Assembly: GCA_963710205.1 (NCBI GenBank)
Contig: CAVPZG010000001.1
Location: forward strand, 248,001-312,000
Reading direction: 5' to 3'
Origin: Pacificimonas sp963710205
GTDB lineage: Bacteria > Pseudomonadota > Alphaproteobacteria > Sphingomonadales > Sphingomonadaceae
Length of the DNA stretch: 64,000 bases
The notes under the pieces are model-generated. The model saw only the letters and a list, made by a program, of their open reading frames with translations. It had not been told where the DNA came from and did not search any database. This document shows, piece by piece, positions 1 to 8,406 of this stretch. Numbering within the stretch: the first letter of the stretch is position 1; each line of letters starts with the position of its first letter. The translations under genes were made by a program, and so were the position numbers.

Positions 1-632
1 GCGACATCGGCGGCGCGAATGTCCGTGCGGCCGTCCAGCAGCGCCTCCATCCGCGCGCTTCTGACAAGCGCGCGGATCACACCGGGGACGCCGCCCGACA
101 TGCGTGCAACGAGAGCGGCGCTGCCCCGGTCCATCGCCATGTCCACGGTTGCGAAATCCAGCGCCAGTGCGGCGGCGTCCTCCCCGTCCAGCGGCGCCAG
201 CCTGACGACGGGAAGCCTTTCGACCGCGCGCGGAAGGGGCAGACCGGACACATCGCTGGCGGCAACGACGGTCACCTGCCGCGCCAGCGTCATGCGGCTG
301 GACAGCCGCCGCCGGGCCCCCGCGCCAAGGTCCTGCGCCTCGTCGATCAGCAGCAGATCGGGAATGTCCAGGTCGTGCGCATCAAGATGCGCGCCGCGCT
401 CCAGAAGACGGCAGGTCTGTCCCTCGATCCCCGCTTCTTCAGCCAGCCGCCGCAGAACATGGCTTTTCCCGGTCCCCGGCGCACCCTCAAGCAAAATGAG
501 GAGTTCACCCTGATCCCGATGTCTTCGGATTTCGGCGAGAGCGGCCTGCATCGCCAACGTATCGGCGCACGGTATGACGGACGGCACCGCGTGCGGCGGT
601 AGCGAAAGGGCGGCGTCGGACTGTTGCGACAT
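1..632 (-). CDS. AAA family ATPase (ExeA/GspA-like P-loop), truncated by window edge
   Basis: Reading the minus strand from an ATG at 632 gives an open frame of about 210 codons that runs off the left edge without a stop. It has a canonical Walker A (GAPGTGKS, residues 50-57) and a Walker B ending in DEAQ (LLLIDEAQD, about 93-101), the layout of AAA_22/ExeA-type ATPases. These couple ATP hydrolysis to assembly of a partner complex. A signal peptide or membrane segment is not visible in the part present. It lies downstream of purD on the same strand, with a gap of about 110 bases. The partner cannot be named because the C-terminus is missing. An Hda/DnaA-like role is less likely, since Hda proteins usually have a weaker Walker A. 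The ATPase call is sure and the subfamily tentative. Confidence 0.7.
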   Translation of the reverse strand, partial: MSQQSDAALSLPPHAVPSVIPCADTLAMQAALAEIRRHRDQGELLILLEGAPGTGKSHVLRRLAEEAGIEGQTCRLLERGAHLDAHDLDIPDLLLIDEAQDLGAGARRRLSSRMTLARQVTVVAASDVSGLPLPRAVERLPVVRLAPLDGEDAAALALDFATVDMAMDRGSAALVARMSGGVPGVIRALVRSARMEALLDGRTDIRAADV

Positions 633-744
633 GGACGGACCTGACGGGCGAATGCTGGAAGGTACGCTGTACGGACCTGGATGGATTAACTGGTTTCCCG
701 GATGAAATGAAAGCCTTTCTTTCCGAAAATCGATCGCAAGCGCA

Positions 745-2007
745 TCAGAGCGCCGATTTGCCGATGTCGCGGCGGTAAAATGCGCCTGGCCAGTCGATCG
801 CGTCGACGCCCGCATAGGCGGTGTCCGCCGCGGCCCTCAGGGTAGGAGCCATGGCGGTAACATTGAGGACGCGGCCGCCACTGGCGATCAGCCTGCCATC
901 CCGCATGTTCGTGCCTGCATGAAAGACCTTCGCGCCCGCCGCCTCCGCCGCGTCGATGCCGCTGATCGTGCCGCCGGTTTCCGGCGGACCAGGATAGCCC
1001 GCCGCCGCCATCACGACCGTCATCGCATGGGCGTCATGCCATTGCAGGGCAAAATGGCCGAGTTGCCGTTCCGCCGTGGCCAGCAGCGCAGGCAGCAGGT
1101 CGGATTTCATCCGCATCATCAGAACCTGACATTCGGGGTCGCCGAAGCGGGCATTATATTCGATCAGCTGCGGGCCGCCCGGACCGATCATCAGGCCCGC
1201 GAACAGGACGCCGACAAAGGGCGACCCCTCCGCCGCCATCGCCCGCGCCGTCGGCTCAATGATTTCAGCCATGACGCGGGCCTGCATCTCCGCGTCCAGA
1301 ATGGGTGCGGGGCTATAGGCACCCATGCCGCCGGTATTGGGCCCGGTATCGCCCTCGCCGACGCGCTTGTGGTCCTGCGCACCGATCAGCGGCAGCACAT
1401 TGGCGCCGTCGCACAGCGCGAAGAAGCTGGCTTCCTCGCCCTCGAGAAATTCCTCCACCACCAGCTCCGCGCCCGCGTCGCCGAAACGTCCGCCCAGCAT
1501 GTCGTCAATGGCCGCATCGGCATCGGCACGGCTGGCCGCGATCACGACCCCCTTTCCGGCAGCGAGGCCGTCCGCCTTGATGACGAAGGGGGGCTTGCGG
1601 CCATCAAGAAACGCCTTCGCCGCAGCGGCCTGCCGAAAGCGGCCATAGGCGGCGGTGGGAATGTCATATTTCGCGCAAAGGTCCTTGGTGAACCCCTTCG
1701 AACCTTCGAGGCGGGCGGCGAGGGCGGAAGGTCCGAAGACCTTGTGCCCGCCTGCACGCAGGGAATCCGCCAGTCCGTCGACGAGCGGCTGTTCGGGACC
1801 GATGACGGTAAGGCCGATGTCCCTGTCCGCCACAAACGCCAGCACCGCCCCATGATCGGTGACGTCGAGAGACACGCAGTGTCCGCCTTCGCCCGCGATG
1901 CCGGGGTTTCCGGGGGCGGCGTAGAGACGATCGAGAAGTGGCGACTGGGCGAGCTTCCACGCCAGCGCATGTTCGCGCCCGCCGCCGCCGATCAGAAGGA
2001 TGTTCAT
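745..2007 (-). CDS. purD: Phosphoribosylamine--glycine ligase (GARS)
   Basis: This enzyme performs the second step of de novo purine synthesis, the ATP-dependent joining of phosphoribosylamine and glycine, in the cytoplasm. The protein opens with the family signature NILLIGGGGREHALAWK, followed by the ATP-grasp core (KADGLAAGKGV) and the conserved FGDPECQ segment. Its length of about 420 residues is normal. Two in-frame starts lie two codons apart (ATG at 2013 and 2007). I chose 2007 because family members begin at MxVLxIGGGG, and neither start has a clear ribosome binding site. It is divergent from xseA across about 50 bases, so the two probably have back-to-back promoters there. The AAA ATPase gene follows downstream on the same strand. 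Confidence 0.96.
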   Translation of the reverse strand: MNILLIGGGGREHALAWKLAQSPLLDRLYAAPGNPGIAGEGGHCVSLDVTDHGAVLAFVADRDIGLTVIGPEQPLVDGLADSLRAGGHKVFGPSALAARLEGSKGFTKDLCAKYDIPTAAYGRFRQAAAAKAFLDGRKPPFVIKADGLAAGKGVVIAASRADADAAIDDMLGGRFGDAGAELVVEEFLEGEEASFFALCDGANVLPLIGAQDHKRVGEGDTGPNTGGMGAYSPAPILDAEMQARVMAEIIEPTARAMAAEGSPFVGVLFAGLMIGPGGPQLIEYNARFGDPECQVLMMRMKSDLLPALLATAERQLGHFALQWHDAHAMTVVMAAAGYPGPPETGGTISGIDAAEAAGAKVFHAGTNMRDGRLIASGGRVLNVTAMAPTLRAAADTAYAGVDAIDWPGAFYRRDIGKSAL

Positions 2008-2054
2008 GGGCATGGCTTGTAGCTGGCCGCCGCAATCCGTAGCAAGTCCCTCCC

Positions 2055-3455
2055 ATGAACGACGATCCGCCCCCCTCGAACGCGCATGAATATAGTGTCG
2101 GCGACCTGTCGCGCGAGCTGAAGCGCGCGGTCGAGGAACAGTTCGGCCATGTGCGTCTGCGCGGCGAGATATCGGGCTGGAAAGTCCCCGCGTCGGGTCA
2201 CGCCTATTTCACGCTGAAGGACGAGGACGCCGTCATCGATGCCGTCATGTGGCGCGGCCAGAAGGGGCGGCTGGACTTCCAGCCCGAAGACGGCCTGGAA
2301 GTGATCGCCGAGGGCAAGGTCACGACCTATCCCGGCCGATCGAAATACCAGATCGTCGTCGAGCGGATGCGTGTTGCGGGCGCTGGCGCGCTGATGGCGC
2401 TCCTCGAAAAGCGGAAGGCCGTTCTGACCGCCGAGGGGCTGTTCGCGGCGGAACGCAAGCGCGGCCTGCCCTTCCTGCCGCGGACCATCGGTATCGTGAC
2501 ATCCCCCACCGGCGCGGTCATCCGCGACATGCTGCACCGGCTGTCGGACCGGTTTCCGCGCGACGTCCTCCTCTGGCCCGTGAAGGTGCAGGGAGACGGC
2601 GCGGCGGAAGAAATCGCGCGCGGGATCGCCGGGCTGAACGCGGCGGACGGCTTTACGAGGCCGGACCTGATCATCGTCGCGCGGGGCGGCGGCTCGATCG
2701 AGGATCTGTGGGCCTTTAACGAGGAGGCTGTCGTGCGCGCGGTCGCGGCGAGCCGCATCCCGACCATCAGCGCCGTCGGACATGAGACGGACACGACGCT
2801 ATGCGATTTCGCCGCCGATTTCCGTGCGCCGACACCAACCGCCGCCGCCGAACGCGCCGTGCCCGTGCGGGCGGAGCTGCGCGCGCTGGTGGCGGAGCTG
2901 GGCGCGCGGGTCGATGGCGCGGTGCGGACCTCGGGACGCGCGAAAGCGGAGCGGCTGGCCATGATTTCCGCGCGCCTGCCGCAGCCCGCGGCTCTTCTCG
3001 CCGCGCGTCAGCAGCGGTTCGACGATGTCAGCGCGCGGCTGCCCATGCCCGCCACGTTGCTGGACCGCCGGGCCGAGCGCTTCGCCTCGGTGGCGGCGCG
3101 GCTGCCGCTGGGACTGAGACGCGCCGCGGACATCGCGCGGGGCAGGCTGCTGGAAACCGCCGCGGCGCTAAGGCCGTCACTGCTTTTGCGCAATCTGGAG
3201 CAGAAACGCGGCGCGGCGGAAGGGCTGGGACGGGTGCTGCTGTCTCTCGACCCGCGCGGGCCACTGTCGCGCGGCTTCGCGCTGGTGGAGACGGAAGCCG
3301 GCGGTGTGGTCACCACGGCGGCGGCGGCGCGGGCGGCAGGGCGGCTGAAACTGCGCTTTGCCGATGACGCAGTGGACGTTGTCGCGGGCGGCGGGAAAGC
3401 CAGGGCCACCGCGACGCGCAAACCCGGCGCAGCAGGGCAGCCGGACCTGTTCTAG
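2055..3455 (+). CDS. xseA: Exodeoxyribonuclease VII large subunit
   Basis: This is the large subunit of ExoVII, which degrades single-stranded DNA from either end together with XseB. The 466-residue protein has the N-terminal OB-fold region (GEISGWK, HAYFTLKDEDA, VMWRG), the central catalytic domain (GIVTSPTGAVIRD, ARGGGSIEDLW, SAVGHETD) and a long Ala/Arg/Leu-rich helical region typical of the coiled-coil part. The C-terminus (GPLSRGFALV) also fits. It is transcribed divergently from purD. Its TAG stop shares the tetranucleotide CTAG with the stop of the convergent DUF1192 gene, so no terminator separates them. The small subunit xseB is not in the window. Confidence 0.96.
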   Translation: MNDDPPPSNAHEYSVGDLSRELKRAVEEQFGHVRLRGEISGWKVPASGHAYFTLKDEDAVIDAVMWRGQKGRLDFQPEDGLEVIAEGKVTTYPGRSKYQIVVERMRVAGAGALMALLEKRKAVLTAEGLFAAERKRGLPFLPRTIGIVTSPTGAVIRDMLHRLSDRFPRDVLLWPVKVQGDGAAEEIARGIAGLNAADGFTRPDLIIVARGGGSIEDLWAFNEEAVVRAVAASRIPTISAVGHETDTTLCDFAADFRAPTPTAAAERAVPVRAELRALVAELGARVDGAVRTSGRAKAERLAMISARLPQPAALLAARQQRFDDVSARLPMPATLLDRRAERFASVAARLPLGLRRAADIARGRLLETAAALRPSLLLRNLEQKRGAAEGLGRVLLSLDPRGPLSRGFALVETEAGGVVTTAAAARAAGRLKLRFADDAVDVVAGGGKARATATRKPGAAGQPDLF

Positions 3456-3643
3456 GATTTGAACAGCGCGTCGGCGCCGGCGCGGAAATCCTTTGCGCCG
3501 CCGAGCCTGGCCTTCGTACGGGCGACTTCGGCCTCCAGCGTTTCGACGCGCGCCTCGAGTTCGTGCACGGACAGGCGGTCCAGATCCTCCTTGACCAGCT
3601 GGGTCAGCGGGTCCGACGGGCGGGGAGGGTCGAAATCGTCCAT
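3452..3643 (-). CDS. DUF1192 family small protein
   Basis: A 63-residue acidic protein beginning MDDFDPPRP, followed by a heptad-like helix (LSVHELEARVETLEAEVARTKARL). This is the characteristic composition of the short alphaproteobacterial DUF1192 family, whose function is unknown. The middle third looks like a short coiled coil. It ends tail-to-tail with xseA, sharing four bases. Its 5' end faces the quinone oxidoreductase gene, so the roughly 90-base gap at 3644-3730 probably holds divergent promoters. Confidence 0.8.
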   Translation of the reverse strand: MDDFDPPRPSDPLTQLVKEDLDRLSVHELEARVETLEAEVARTKARLGGAKDFRAGADALFKS

Positions 3644-3730
3644 AGCCGCGCAATATCAAGGACACCCGCGCGGTTCAATTGTGCGTGCGCGTTGCCGCTG
3701 CTAACAGCCGCCGCCGACAGGGAGACGATC

Positions 3731-4726
3731 ATGCAGCTGCCAGACCTTATGCGCGCCATCGATCCGGCCGAACCCGGCGGACCGGAAGTTCTGGCGATAT
3801 GCGAACGGCCGGTGCCGGTGGCCGGGGCGGGCGAAGTGTTGATCGAAATCCACGCGGCAGGCGTCAACCGGCCTGACGTGCTGCAGCGCAAGGGGCTTTA
3901 TCCCATGCCGCCCGGGGTCACGTCGATCATGGGGCTGGAGCTGTCCGGGCGCATCGCCGCGCTTGGCGAAGGCGTGACAGGCCACGCGGTTGGCGATGCG
4001 GTCTGTGCGCTGGTGCCGGGCGGCGGCTATGCCGAATATGTCGCCGCGCCCGCCGGATCGGTGCTGCCAGTGCCGGACGGCGTCGGCATGATCGACGCGG
4101 CGGGCCTGCCAGAGACCTATTTCACCGTCTGGTCGAACCTCTTCATCCGCGGCGGTGCGAAGGACGGCGAGACCGTGCTGGTGCATGGGGGAACGAGCGG
4201 GATCGGGACCACGGCCATCGCACTTTGCCGGGCATTGGGTGTACGGATATTCGTGACCTGCGGGTCGGACGAAAAATGCGCCGCGGCGGTGAAGGCCGGC
4301 GCCGACCTTGCGATAAACTACAAGACCGAGGATTTTGCCGAGAATGTGAAAGCGGCAGCCCCCGGCGGCGTCGATGTCGTGCTCGACATGGTGGGCGGCG
4401 ATTATGTGCCGCGCAATCTCGATTGCCTGGGCGAGGAAGGGCGGCATGTCTCCATCGCCATGCAGCGCGGCGCGAGCGCCGATGTCAGCCTGCTGACCGT
4501 GATGGCGAAACGGCTGCGGCTGACGGGCAGTTTTCTCAGGCCGCGTGACAAGGAATTCAAGGCCATGATCGCGCTCAGCCTGAAGCAGACGGTCTGGCCG
4601 CTGTTCGCCGAGGGCGCGCTGTCCACGCTGACCGACCGGGTGTTCCCGCTAACGGACGCGGCGGAGGCGCACCGCCACATGGAGGCGGGTGGTCATGTCG
4701 GAAAAATCATTCTGAAGGTGCGTTAA
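3731..4726 (+). CDS. NAD(P)H-quinone oxidoreductase, PIG3-like zinc-independent MDR family
   Basis: A 331-residue medium-chain dehydrogenase/reductase of the quinone-reductase type. It has an N-terminal GroES-like fold (EPGGPEVL, AGVNRPDVLQRKGLYPMPPG) and a Rossmann domain with the motif VLVHGGTSGIGTTAIALCRALG that binds NADPH. No zinc-binding cysteine cluster is present, consistent with the zinc-independent PIG3/quinone oxidoreductase group. The open frame extends upstream to 3563, but I start at 3731 because GGGAG sits about eight bases before this ATG and the upstream stretch overlaps the DUF1192 gene. It is a monocistronic unit. Downstream lie direct repeats that probably belong to the next operon. 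Confidence 0.88.
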   Translation: MQLPDLMRAIDPAEPGGPEVLAICERPVPVAGAGEVLIEIHAAGVNRPDVLQRKGLYPMPPGVTSIMGLELSGRIAALGEGVTGHAVGDAVCALVPGGGYAEYVAAPAGSVLPVPDGVGMIDAAGLPETYFTVWSNLFIRGGAKDGETVLVHGGTSGIGTTAIALCRALGVRIFVTCGSDEKCAAAVKAGADLAINYKTEDFAENVKAAAPGGVDVVLDMVGGDYVPRNLDCLGEEGRHVSIAMQRGASADVSLLTVMAKRLRLTGSFLRPRDKEFKAMIALSLKQTVWPLFAEGALSTLTDRVFPLTDAAEAHRHMEAGGHVGKIILKVR

Positions 4727-4730
4727 AGCG

Positions 4731-4763
4731 CTGTGAATCTTCCGTGAATCTTTTGTGCATCGC
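4731..4763 (+). promoter_or_regulatory. Three tandem 11-bp direct repeats, Pho-box-like
   Basis: Three consecutive 11-mers are visible: CTGTGAATCTT, CCGTGAATCTT and TTGTGCATCGC. The 11-base period and the CTGTxAx half-site followed by a 4-base T-rich spacer resemble the PhoB box (two CTGTCAT-type 7-mers separated by 4 bases). They sit about 60-90 bases upstream of a PlcP-like gene, whose homologues are PhoB-controlled in other alphaproteobacteria. The third repeat overlaps a palindrome at 4750-4770 (CTTTTGTGC / GCACAAAAG) that could alternatively be a separate operator or the hairpin ending the upstream gene. The repeat structure is seen directly; PhoB binding is inferred. Confidence 0.45.
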
Positions 4764-4770
4764 ACAAAAG
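4750..4770. repeat. Perfect 9-bp inverted repeat with 3-base loop
   Basis: CTTTTGTGC at 4750-4758 pairs with GCACAAAAG at 4762-4770, leaving only ATC between. It lies just downstream of the quinone oxidoreductase stop and overlaps the third Pho-box-like repeat. It could be a dimeric regulator site or a transcript hairpin. No T-run follows on the plus strand, so an intrinsic terminator is doubtful. Confidence 0.5.
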
Positions 4771-4823
4771 CGTAACATCCGCCTGTCTTATGCCGATCCG
4801 AGGCACATTGGCAGGGAAATGTC

Positions 4824-5690
4824 ATGTTCGGCGGCAATGCGGGTAACGACCTGGACGACGTGATCGCGGAGATGTCCGCGGGTCCGTCCATTCCTGAAAG
4901 CATAAGCGGGAGCCGCACCCGCTATCGCACCATCTGGATATCGGACATCCACCTTGGCACGCGCGGCTGCAATGCGGACATGCTGATCGACTTTCTGGAT
5001 TCGACGGATTCAGAGCGCATGTATCTGGTCGGCGACATCATCGACGGCTGGCGACTGAAAAAGACGTGGCACTGGCCGGAGAAGCATAATGACGTGCTGT
5101 GGCGCGTGCTGAAGCGTGCCAAGCGCGGCACGGACGTCATCTATATTCCCGGCAACCATGACGAGGTCTTCCGCCAGTTCGCCGGTATGGATTTCGGCGG
5201 CGTCAAGATCCGCCGCAGGGCGATCCACGAAACCGCCGATGGGCGCCGCCTGCTGATTTGCCACGGCGATGAGTTCGATGCCGTCGTGCTTTACGCGCGC
5301 TGGCTCGCCCTGCTGGGTGACGCCGCCTACGTCTTCATGATGAAAGTCAACTGGCTGCTCAACAAGATACGCGCACGGATGGGCATGCCATACTGGTCGC
5401 TGTCGAAACATGCCAAGCACAAGGTCAAGAACGCCGTGGAGTTTATCGGCCAGTTCGAGGAGGCCGTCGCGAAAGCGGCCGCCATGCGCGGCCTGGACGG
5501 CGTGGTCTGCGGCCATATCCACACCGCCGAGCACCGCCTGATCGACGGCGTCGAATATTATAATGACGGCGACTGGGTTGAAGGCTGCACGGCACTGGTT
5601 GAATATGTCGACGGCCGCATGGAGATTTTGCACTGGGCGGATGTGATGGCGGAACGTGACGCGCCGCCGGACCTGAAGGCCGCGGCCTGA
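4824..5690 (+). CDS. PlcP-like metallophosphoesterase (UDP-2,3-diacylglucosamine diphosphatase family)
   Basis: A 288-residue calcineurin-like phosphoesterase with all metal-ligand blocks in order: SDIHLG (about 40-45), GDIIDGW (70-76), GNHDE (110-114), CHGDEFD (146-152) and GHIH (230-233). It ends in the block GDWVEGCTALVE (249-260). This pattern, and the pairing with a GT4 glycosyltransferase, match PlcP, which removes the phospho-headgroup of phospholipids to give diacylglycerol during phosphate starvation in Sinorhizobium and marine alphaproteobacteria. Automatic pipelines usually label such proteins LpxH-like. The start has AGGGAA about seven bases upstream. The glycosyltransferase follows after three bases, so the two are co-transcribed. 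PlcP function is inferred from family resemblance and context. Confidence 0.85.
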   Translation: MFGGNAGNDLDDVIAEMSAGPSIPESISGSRTRYRTIWISDIHLGTRGCNADMLIDFLDSTDSERMYLVGDIIDGWRLKKTWHWPEKHNDVLWRVLKRAKRGTDVIYIPGNHDEVFRQFAGMDFGGVKIRRRAIHETADGRRLLICHGDEFDAVVLYARWLALLGDAAYVFMMKVNWLLNKIRARMGMPYWSLSKHAKHKVKNAVEFIGQFEEAVAKAAAMRGLDGVVCGHIHTAEHRLIDGVEYYNDGDWVEGCTALVEYVDGRMEILHWADVMAERDAPPDLKAAA

Positions 5691-5693
5691 GAC

Positions 5694-6746
5694 GTGCGGA
5701 TCCTGATCGTCACCGATGCCTGGACGCCGCAGGTGAACGGCGTCGTCAGGACCATCCAGACCGTGAAGCAGGAACTGGAATCGCGCGGCGACAGGATCGA
5801 GATCGTCTCGCCCGACATGTTCCGGAGCTTTGCCTGTCCCACCTATCCGGAAATCCGGCTGGCACTGGCCTGGTCGGGACAGGTCGGGCGGCGTATCCGC
5901 CAATTCGCGCCCGATGCCATCCACATCGCCACCGAAGGCCCGCTGGGTCTTGCCGCGCGGAGATGGTGCCAGCGGAAACGGCTGCCGTTCACGACCGCCT
6001 ATCATACGCAGTTTCCGGATTATGTCGCCGCGCGGACAGGTCTGCCCGCGCGCTGGCTGTGGCGCTTCGAACGCTGGTTCCATGGCCCGGCGCGCGCGAC
6101 GCTGACGGCGACGCCGAGCCTGCGCGCGCAACTGGCCGGGCAGGGTATCGGGCCGCTGCTTCCGTTTGGTCGCGGCGTCGACCTGTCGGCCTTTCCCGCG
6201 AACGCCCCGGCCCGGCCCGCCGCCTATGACGATCTGGCCGGCCCGATCCAGCTTTATGTGGGCCGGATTGCGGTGGAGAAGAATCTGGAGGCGTTCCTGC
6301 GGACTGATGTGCCGGGCACGAAGGTTCTGGTCGGTGACGGCCCGGCACGGGCGGACCTGTCGCGGCGCTATCCGGAGGCGCGGTTTCCGGGCGCCCTCCA
6401 TGGACCGGACCTTGCCGCGGCCTATGCCCATGCGGACATATTCGTTTTCCCCAGCCGCACCGACACGTTCGGCATGGTCATCATCGAGGCTCTGGCGTCG
6501 GGCACACCCGTTGCGGCCTATCCTGTTCAGGGGCCGGTAGACCTGGTGACGCCGGAGGTGGGCGCGCTGTCGGAAGACCTTGGCCTTGCGATCCGGCAGG
6601 CGCTTACGAAGGATCGCGCCGCCTGCGCCGCCTATGGCCGCAGCTTCACCTGGGACCGCGCGGCGGACGAATTCCGCGCCGCGCTGGCACGCTTCAGCAC
6701 ATCGGAACGACGGCAGGCGTTCGCAGGCGGGCCCGCCTTCGCTTGA
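5694..6746 (+). CDS. GT4-family glycosyltransferase, Agt/diacylglycerol glycosyltransferase-like
   Basis: A 350-residue GT-B glycosyltransferase starting at GTG 5694, only three bases after the metallophosphoesterase stop. The N-terminal half carries the family start (RILIVTDAWTPQVNGVVRT) and a TAYHTQFPDY block. The C-terminal half has YVGRIAVEKNLEAF, VGDGPARADL, FPSRTDTFGMVIIEALASG and the E-x7-E type donor site expected of GT4 enzymes. Relatives make alpha-mannosyl or alpha-glycosyl diacylglycerols. Beside a PlcP-like phosphatase, the natural reading is that it glycosylates the diacylglycerol released by its neighbour, replacing phospholipids. A role in other glycolipids (glycosphingolipids, capsule) is possible. 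A strong hairpin terminator follows the gene. Confidence 0.85.
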   Translation: MRILIVTDAWTPQVNGVVRTIQTVKQELESRGDRIEIVSPDMFRSFACPTYPEIRLALAWSGQVGRRIRQFAPDAIHIATEGPLGLAARRWCQRKRLPFTTAYHTQFPDYVAARTGLPARWLWRFERWFHGPARATLTATPSLRAQLAGQGIGPLLPFGRGVDLSAFPANAPARPAAYDDLAGPIQLYVGRIAVEKNLEAFLRTDVPGTKVLVGDGPARADLSRRYPEARFPGALHGPDLAAAYAHADIFVFPSRTDTFGMVIIEALASGTPVAAYPVQGPVDLVTPEVGALSEDLGLAIRQALTKDRAACAAYGRSFTWDRAADEFRAALARFSTSERRQAFAGGPAFA

Positions 6747-6784
6747 TTGCCCTTCCGAACCGGCCTATATCATTTTTTGCAACA

Positions 6785-6815
6785 GGCCGTTCCCGAAAAG
6801 GGGGCGGCCCTTTTT
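6785..6815 (+). terminator. Rho-independent terminator after the glycosyltransferase gene
   Basis: GGCCGTTCCC at 6785-6794 pairs over ten bases (two G-T wobbles) with GGGGGCGGCC at 6800-6809. The loop is GAAAA, and CTTTTT follows directly. It lies between the glycosyltransferase stop and the trcR start, so it ends the lipid-remodelling operon. Confidence 0.8.
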
Positions 6816-6835
6816 ATATCCGGGAGACAAGGATC

Positions 6836-7552
6836 ATGGCACAGGAACATCCTCTGATGCCGCACGCCACCGCCGAGTGGCTGGTCGACAATTCGACGCT
6901 GAGCTTCGACCAGATCGCAGATTATTGCGGCCTGCATATCCTGGAGGTGCAGTCGATCGCCGATGAGACGGCGCAGCACAAGCACCTGCCGCGCAATCCG
7001 ATCGACGCAGGCGAACTGGCACTGGAAGAGCTGAGGGCCGGTGAAGCGGATCCCAAGCACAAGCTGGTCATGTCGCAGGGCCCCGAGCAGCAGAAGCGCA
7101 CCAAAGGTCCGCGCTACACGCCGGTGTCGAAGCGCGTCGACAAGCCCGAAGGCATTGCGTGGCTGGTGCAGAACCATCCCGACATTCCCGATTCGAAAAT
7201 CGGCAAGCTGATCGGTACGACGAAGAACACGATCCAGGCGATCCGCACGAAGACGCACTGGAATTTCGAGAACATCACGCCGAAGGATCCGGTTGCGCTG
7301 GGCCTTTGTTCGCAGCGCGACCTCGACAAGCTGGTTGCGGAAGCCGCAAAAAAGGCGGGTGTCGAGATTTCCGATCCAAAGTTCGAAAGCGACCGCGCGG
7401 CGCTGCTGGCAGAACTGAAGTCCGAGCGCGAGGCCGCCAGGCTGGCCGCCGAACGGGCTGCCAATGCGGAAGCGATGGGACTGGAACCGGGCGTGGAAGC
7501 GGTCGAAGCAGGCAAGAAGCCCGACTTTGTCGACCCATGGGCAAAAAGCTAG
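6836..7552 (+). CDS. trcR: Cell-cycle transcriptional regulator TrcR (DUF1013)
   Basis: A 238-residue protein with the DUF1013/TrcR architecture. An N-terminal helix-turn-helix-like region (ATAEWLVDNSTLSFDQIADYCGLHILEV) is followed by a second one (NHPDIPDSKIGKLIGTTKNTI), a THWNFENI block and an Ala/Glu-rich helical tail. The family is confined to alphaproteobacteria, and current databases name it a cell-cycle transcriptional regulator. The frame is open from 6743, but ATG 6836 is preceded by GGGAGACAAGGA and starts at the conserved MAQEHPLMPHATAEWL, after the upstream terminator. A bidirectional hairpin separates it from the convergent downstream gene. Confidence 0.9.
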   Translation: MAQEHPLMPHATAEWLVDNSTLSFDQIADYCGLHILEVQSIADETAQHKHLPRNPIDAGELALEELRAGEADPKHKLVMSQGPEQQKRTKGPRYTPVSKRVDKPEGIAWLVQNHPDIPDSKIGKLIGTTKNTIQAIRTKTHWNFENITPKDPVALGLCSQRDLDKLVAEAAKKAGVEISDPKFESDRAALLAELKSEREAARLAAERAANAEAMGLEPGVEAVEAGKKPDFVDPWAKS

Positions 7553-7606
7553 GCGCGAATGTCATGCCCGGTGAAGCGGGAATGATGGTTTCTCATCTGG
7601 CGAATG

Positions 7607-7644
7607 AACAGGCGGACCGGGATTGCCCCGGTTCCGCCTGTTTT
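7607..7644. terminator. Bidirectional hairpin terminator
   Basis: AACAGGCGGA (7607-7616) is perfectly complementary to TCCGCCTGTT (7633-7642), with a further GC-rich inner stem. T residues follow on the plus strand, and the A's at the 5' foot supply T's on the minus strand. It sits between the convergent trcR and glycine-zipper genes and probably serves both. Confidence 0.8.
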
Positions 7645-7658
7645 CGTTGCGCCAGACC

Positions 7659-8267
7659 CTAGTAGCAATAGCGCTTGCGGCTATCGCCCTTGCCGACTTC
7701 ATGACCCAGGACACCGCCCACGGCGGCACCGATGATCGTGCCGACGGTCTTGTCGCCGCGGCGGGCGACTTCGTTGCCGAGAACGCCGCCAAGGACACCG
7801 CCGACGACCGTGCCGGTATTGATGCCATTTGACCGGCGGCAGTCGTCATAGCTGGAATAGCGGCGGTCGTTGCGGCCATACCAGTTGCCGCGCAAATCGC
7901 TGGCACGGTTGTAGTAGACCGGGCGAAAATCGTCGTAGCCCCGGTCATAGCGCCGGTCATATCGGCGATCGGAGCGGGCATATTCGCGCCGCGCGTCACG
8001 ATAGCCCGCCTTGTACGCCGAGCGCAGATATTTGGCGCCATAGTCGTTGTCGCGCCGATAGCCGCGGCGCGCGTCGCGATAGCCGTCGCTATAGGCCCTT
8101 TCGGCGCGGCGGTCGGCCTTGCGTTCATAGCGGCGCTGGTCGCGGTAATCATAGCCGCGTTCATAGCGCGGCGACCAGCGACGATCGTCGTCGTCGTCAT
8201 CGGCAAGGGCGGGAGTGGCGATCATGCCGGTCATGGCAATGCTCGCGATCATCAGGGGCTTCAACAT
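7659..8267 (-). CDS. Secreted glycine-zipper 2TM-domain protein
   Basis: A 202-residue protein with a signal peptide (MLKPLMIASIAMTGMIATPALA) followed by an Asp run, then a very Arg/Tyr-rich middle. The middle contains two related copies of YxxGYRDARRxY (about 60-70 and 88-96) and several YDRRYDR units. The C-terminal third is a glycine zipper (GTVVGGVLGGVLGNEV, GTIIGAAVGGVLGHEVGKG) of the 2TM/Rick-17kDa antigen kind, expected to sit in or against the outer membrane. The start is secure: AAAGGAGG lies about eight bases upstream on the minus strand. Function is unknown; envelope-associated structural or stress proteins of this class are common in sphingomonads. Confidence 0.85.
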   Translation of the reverse strand: MLKPLMIASIAMTGMIATPALADDDDDDRRWSPRYERGYDYRDQRRYERKADRRAERAYSDGYRDARRGYRRDNDYGAKYLRSAYKAGYRDARREYARSDRRYDRRYDRGYDDFRPVYYNRASDLRGNWYGRNDRRYSSYDDCRRSNGINTGTVVGGVLGGVLGNEVARRGDKTVGTIIGAAVGGVLGHEVGKGDSRKRYCY

Positions 8268-8406
8268 ATCCTGCCTCCTTTCAGGCTCGTTTCGGTGTGG
8301 CTACGAGCGGAACAGGGGACCAGGATGCCCGCAGCCACGAAACGGAACATGCGACGCGTCGTTTGAGGCTTTGCTGAATGGACTGGTTATTTGCGGTTCA
8401 TGAACG

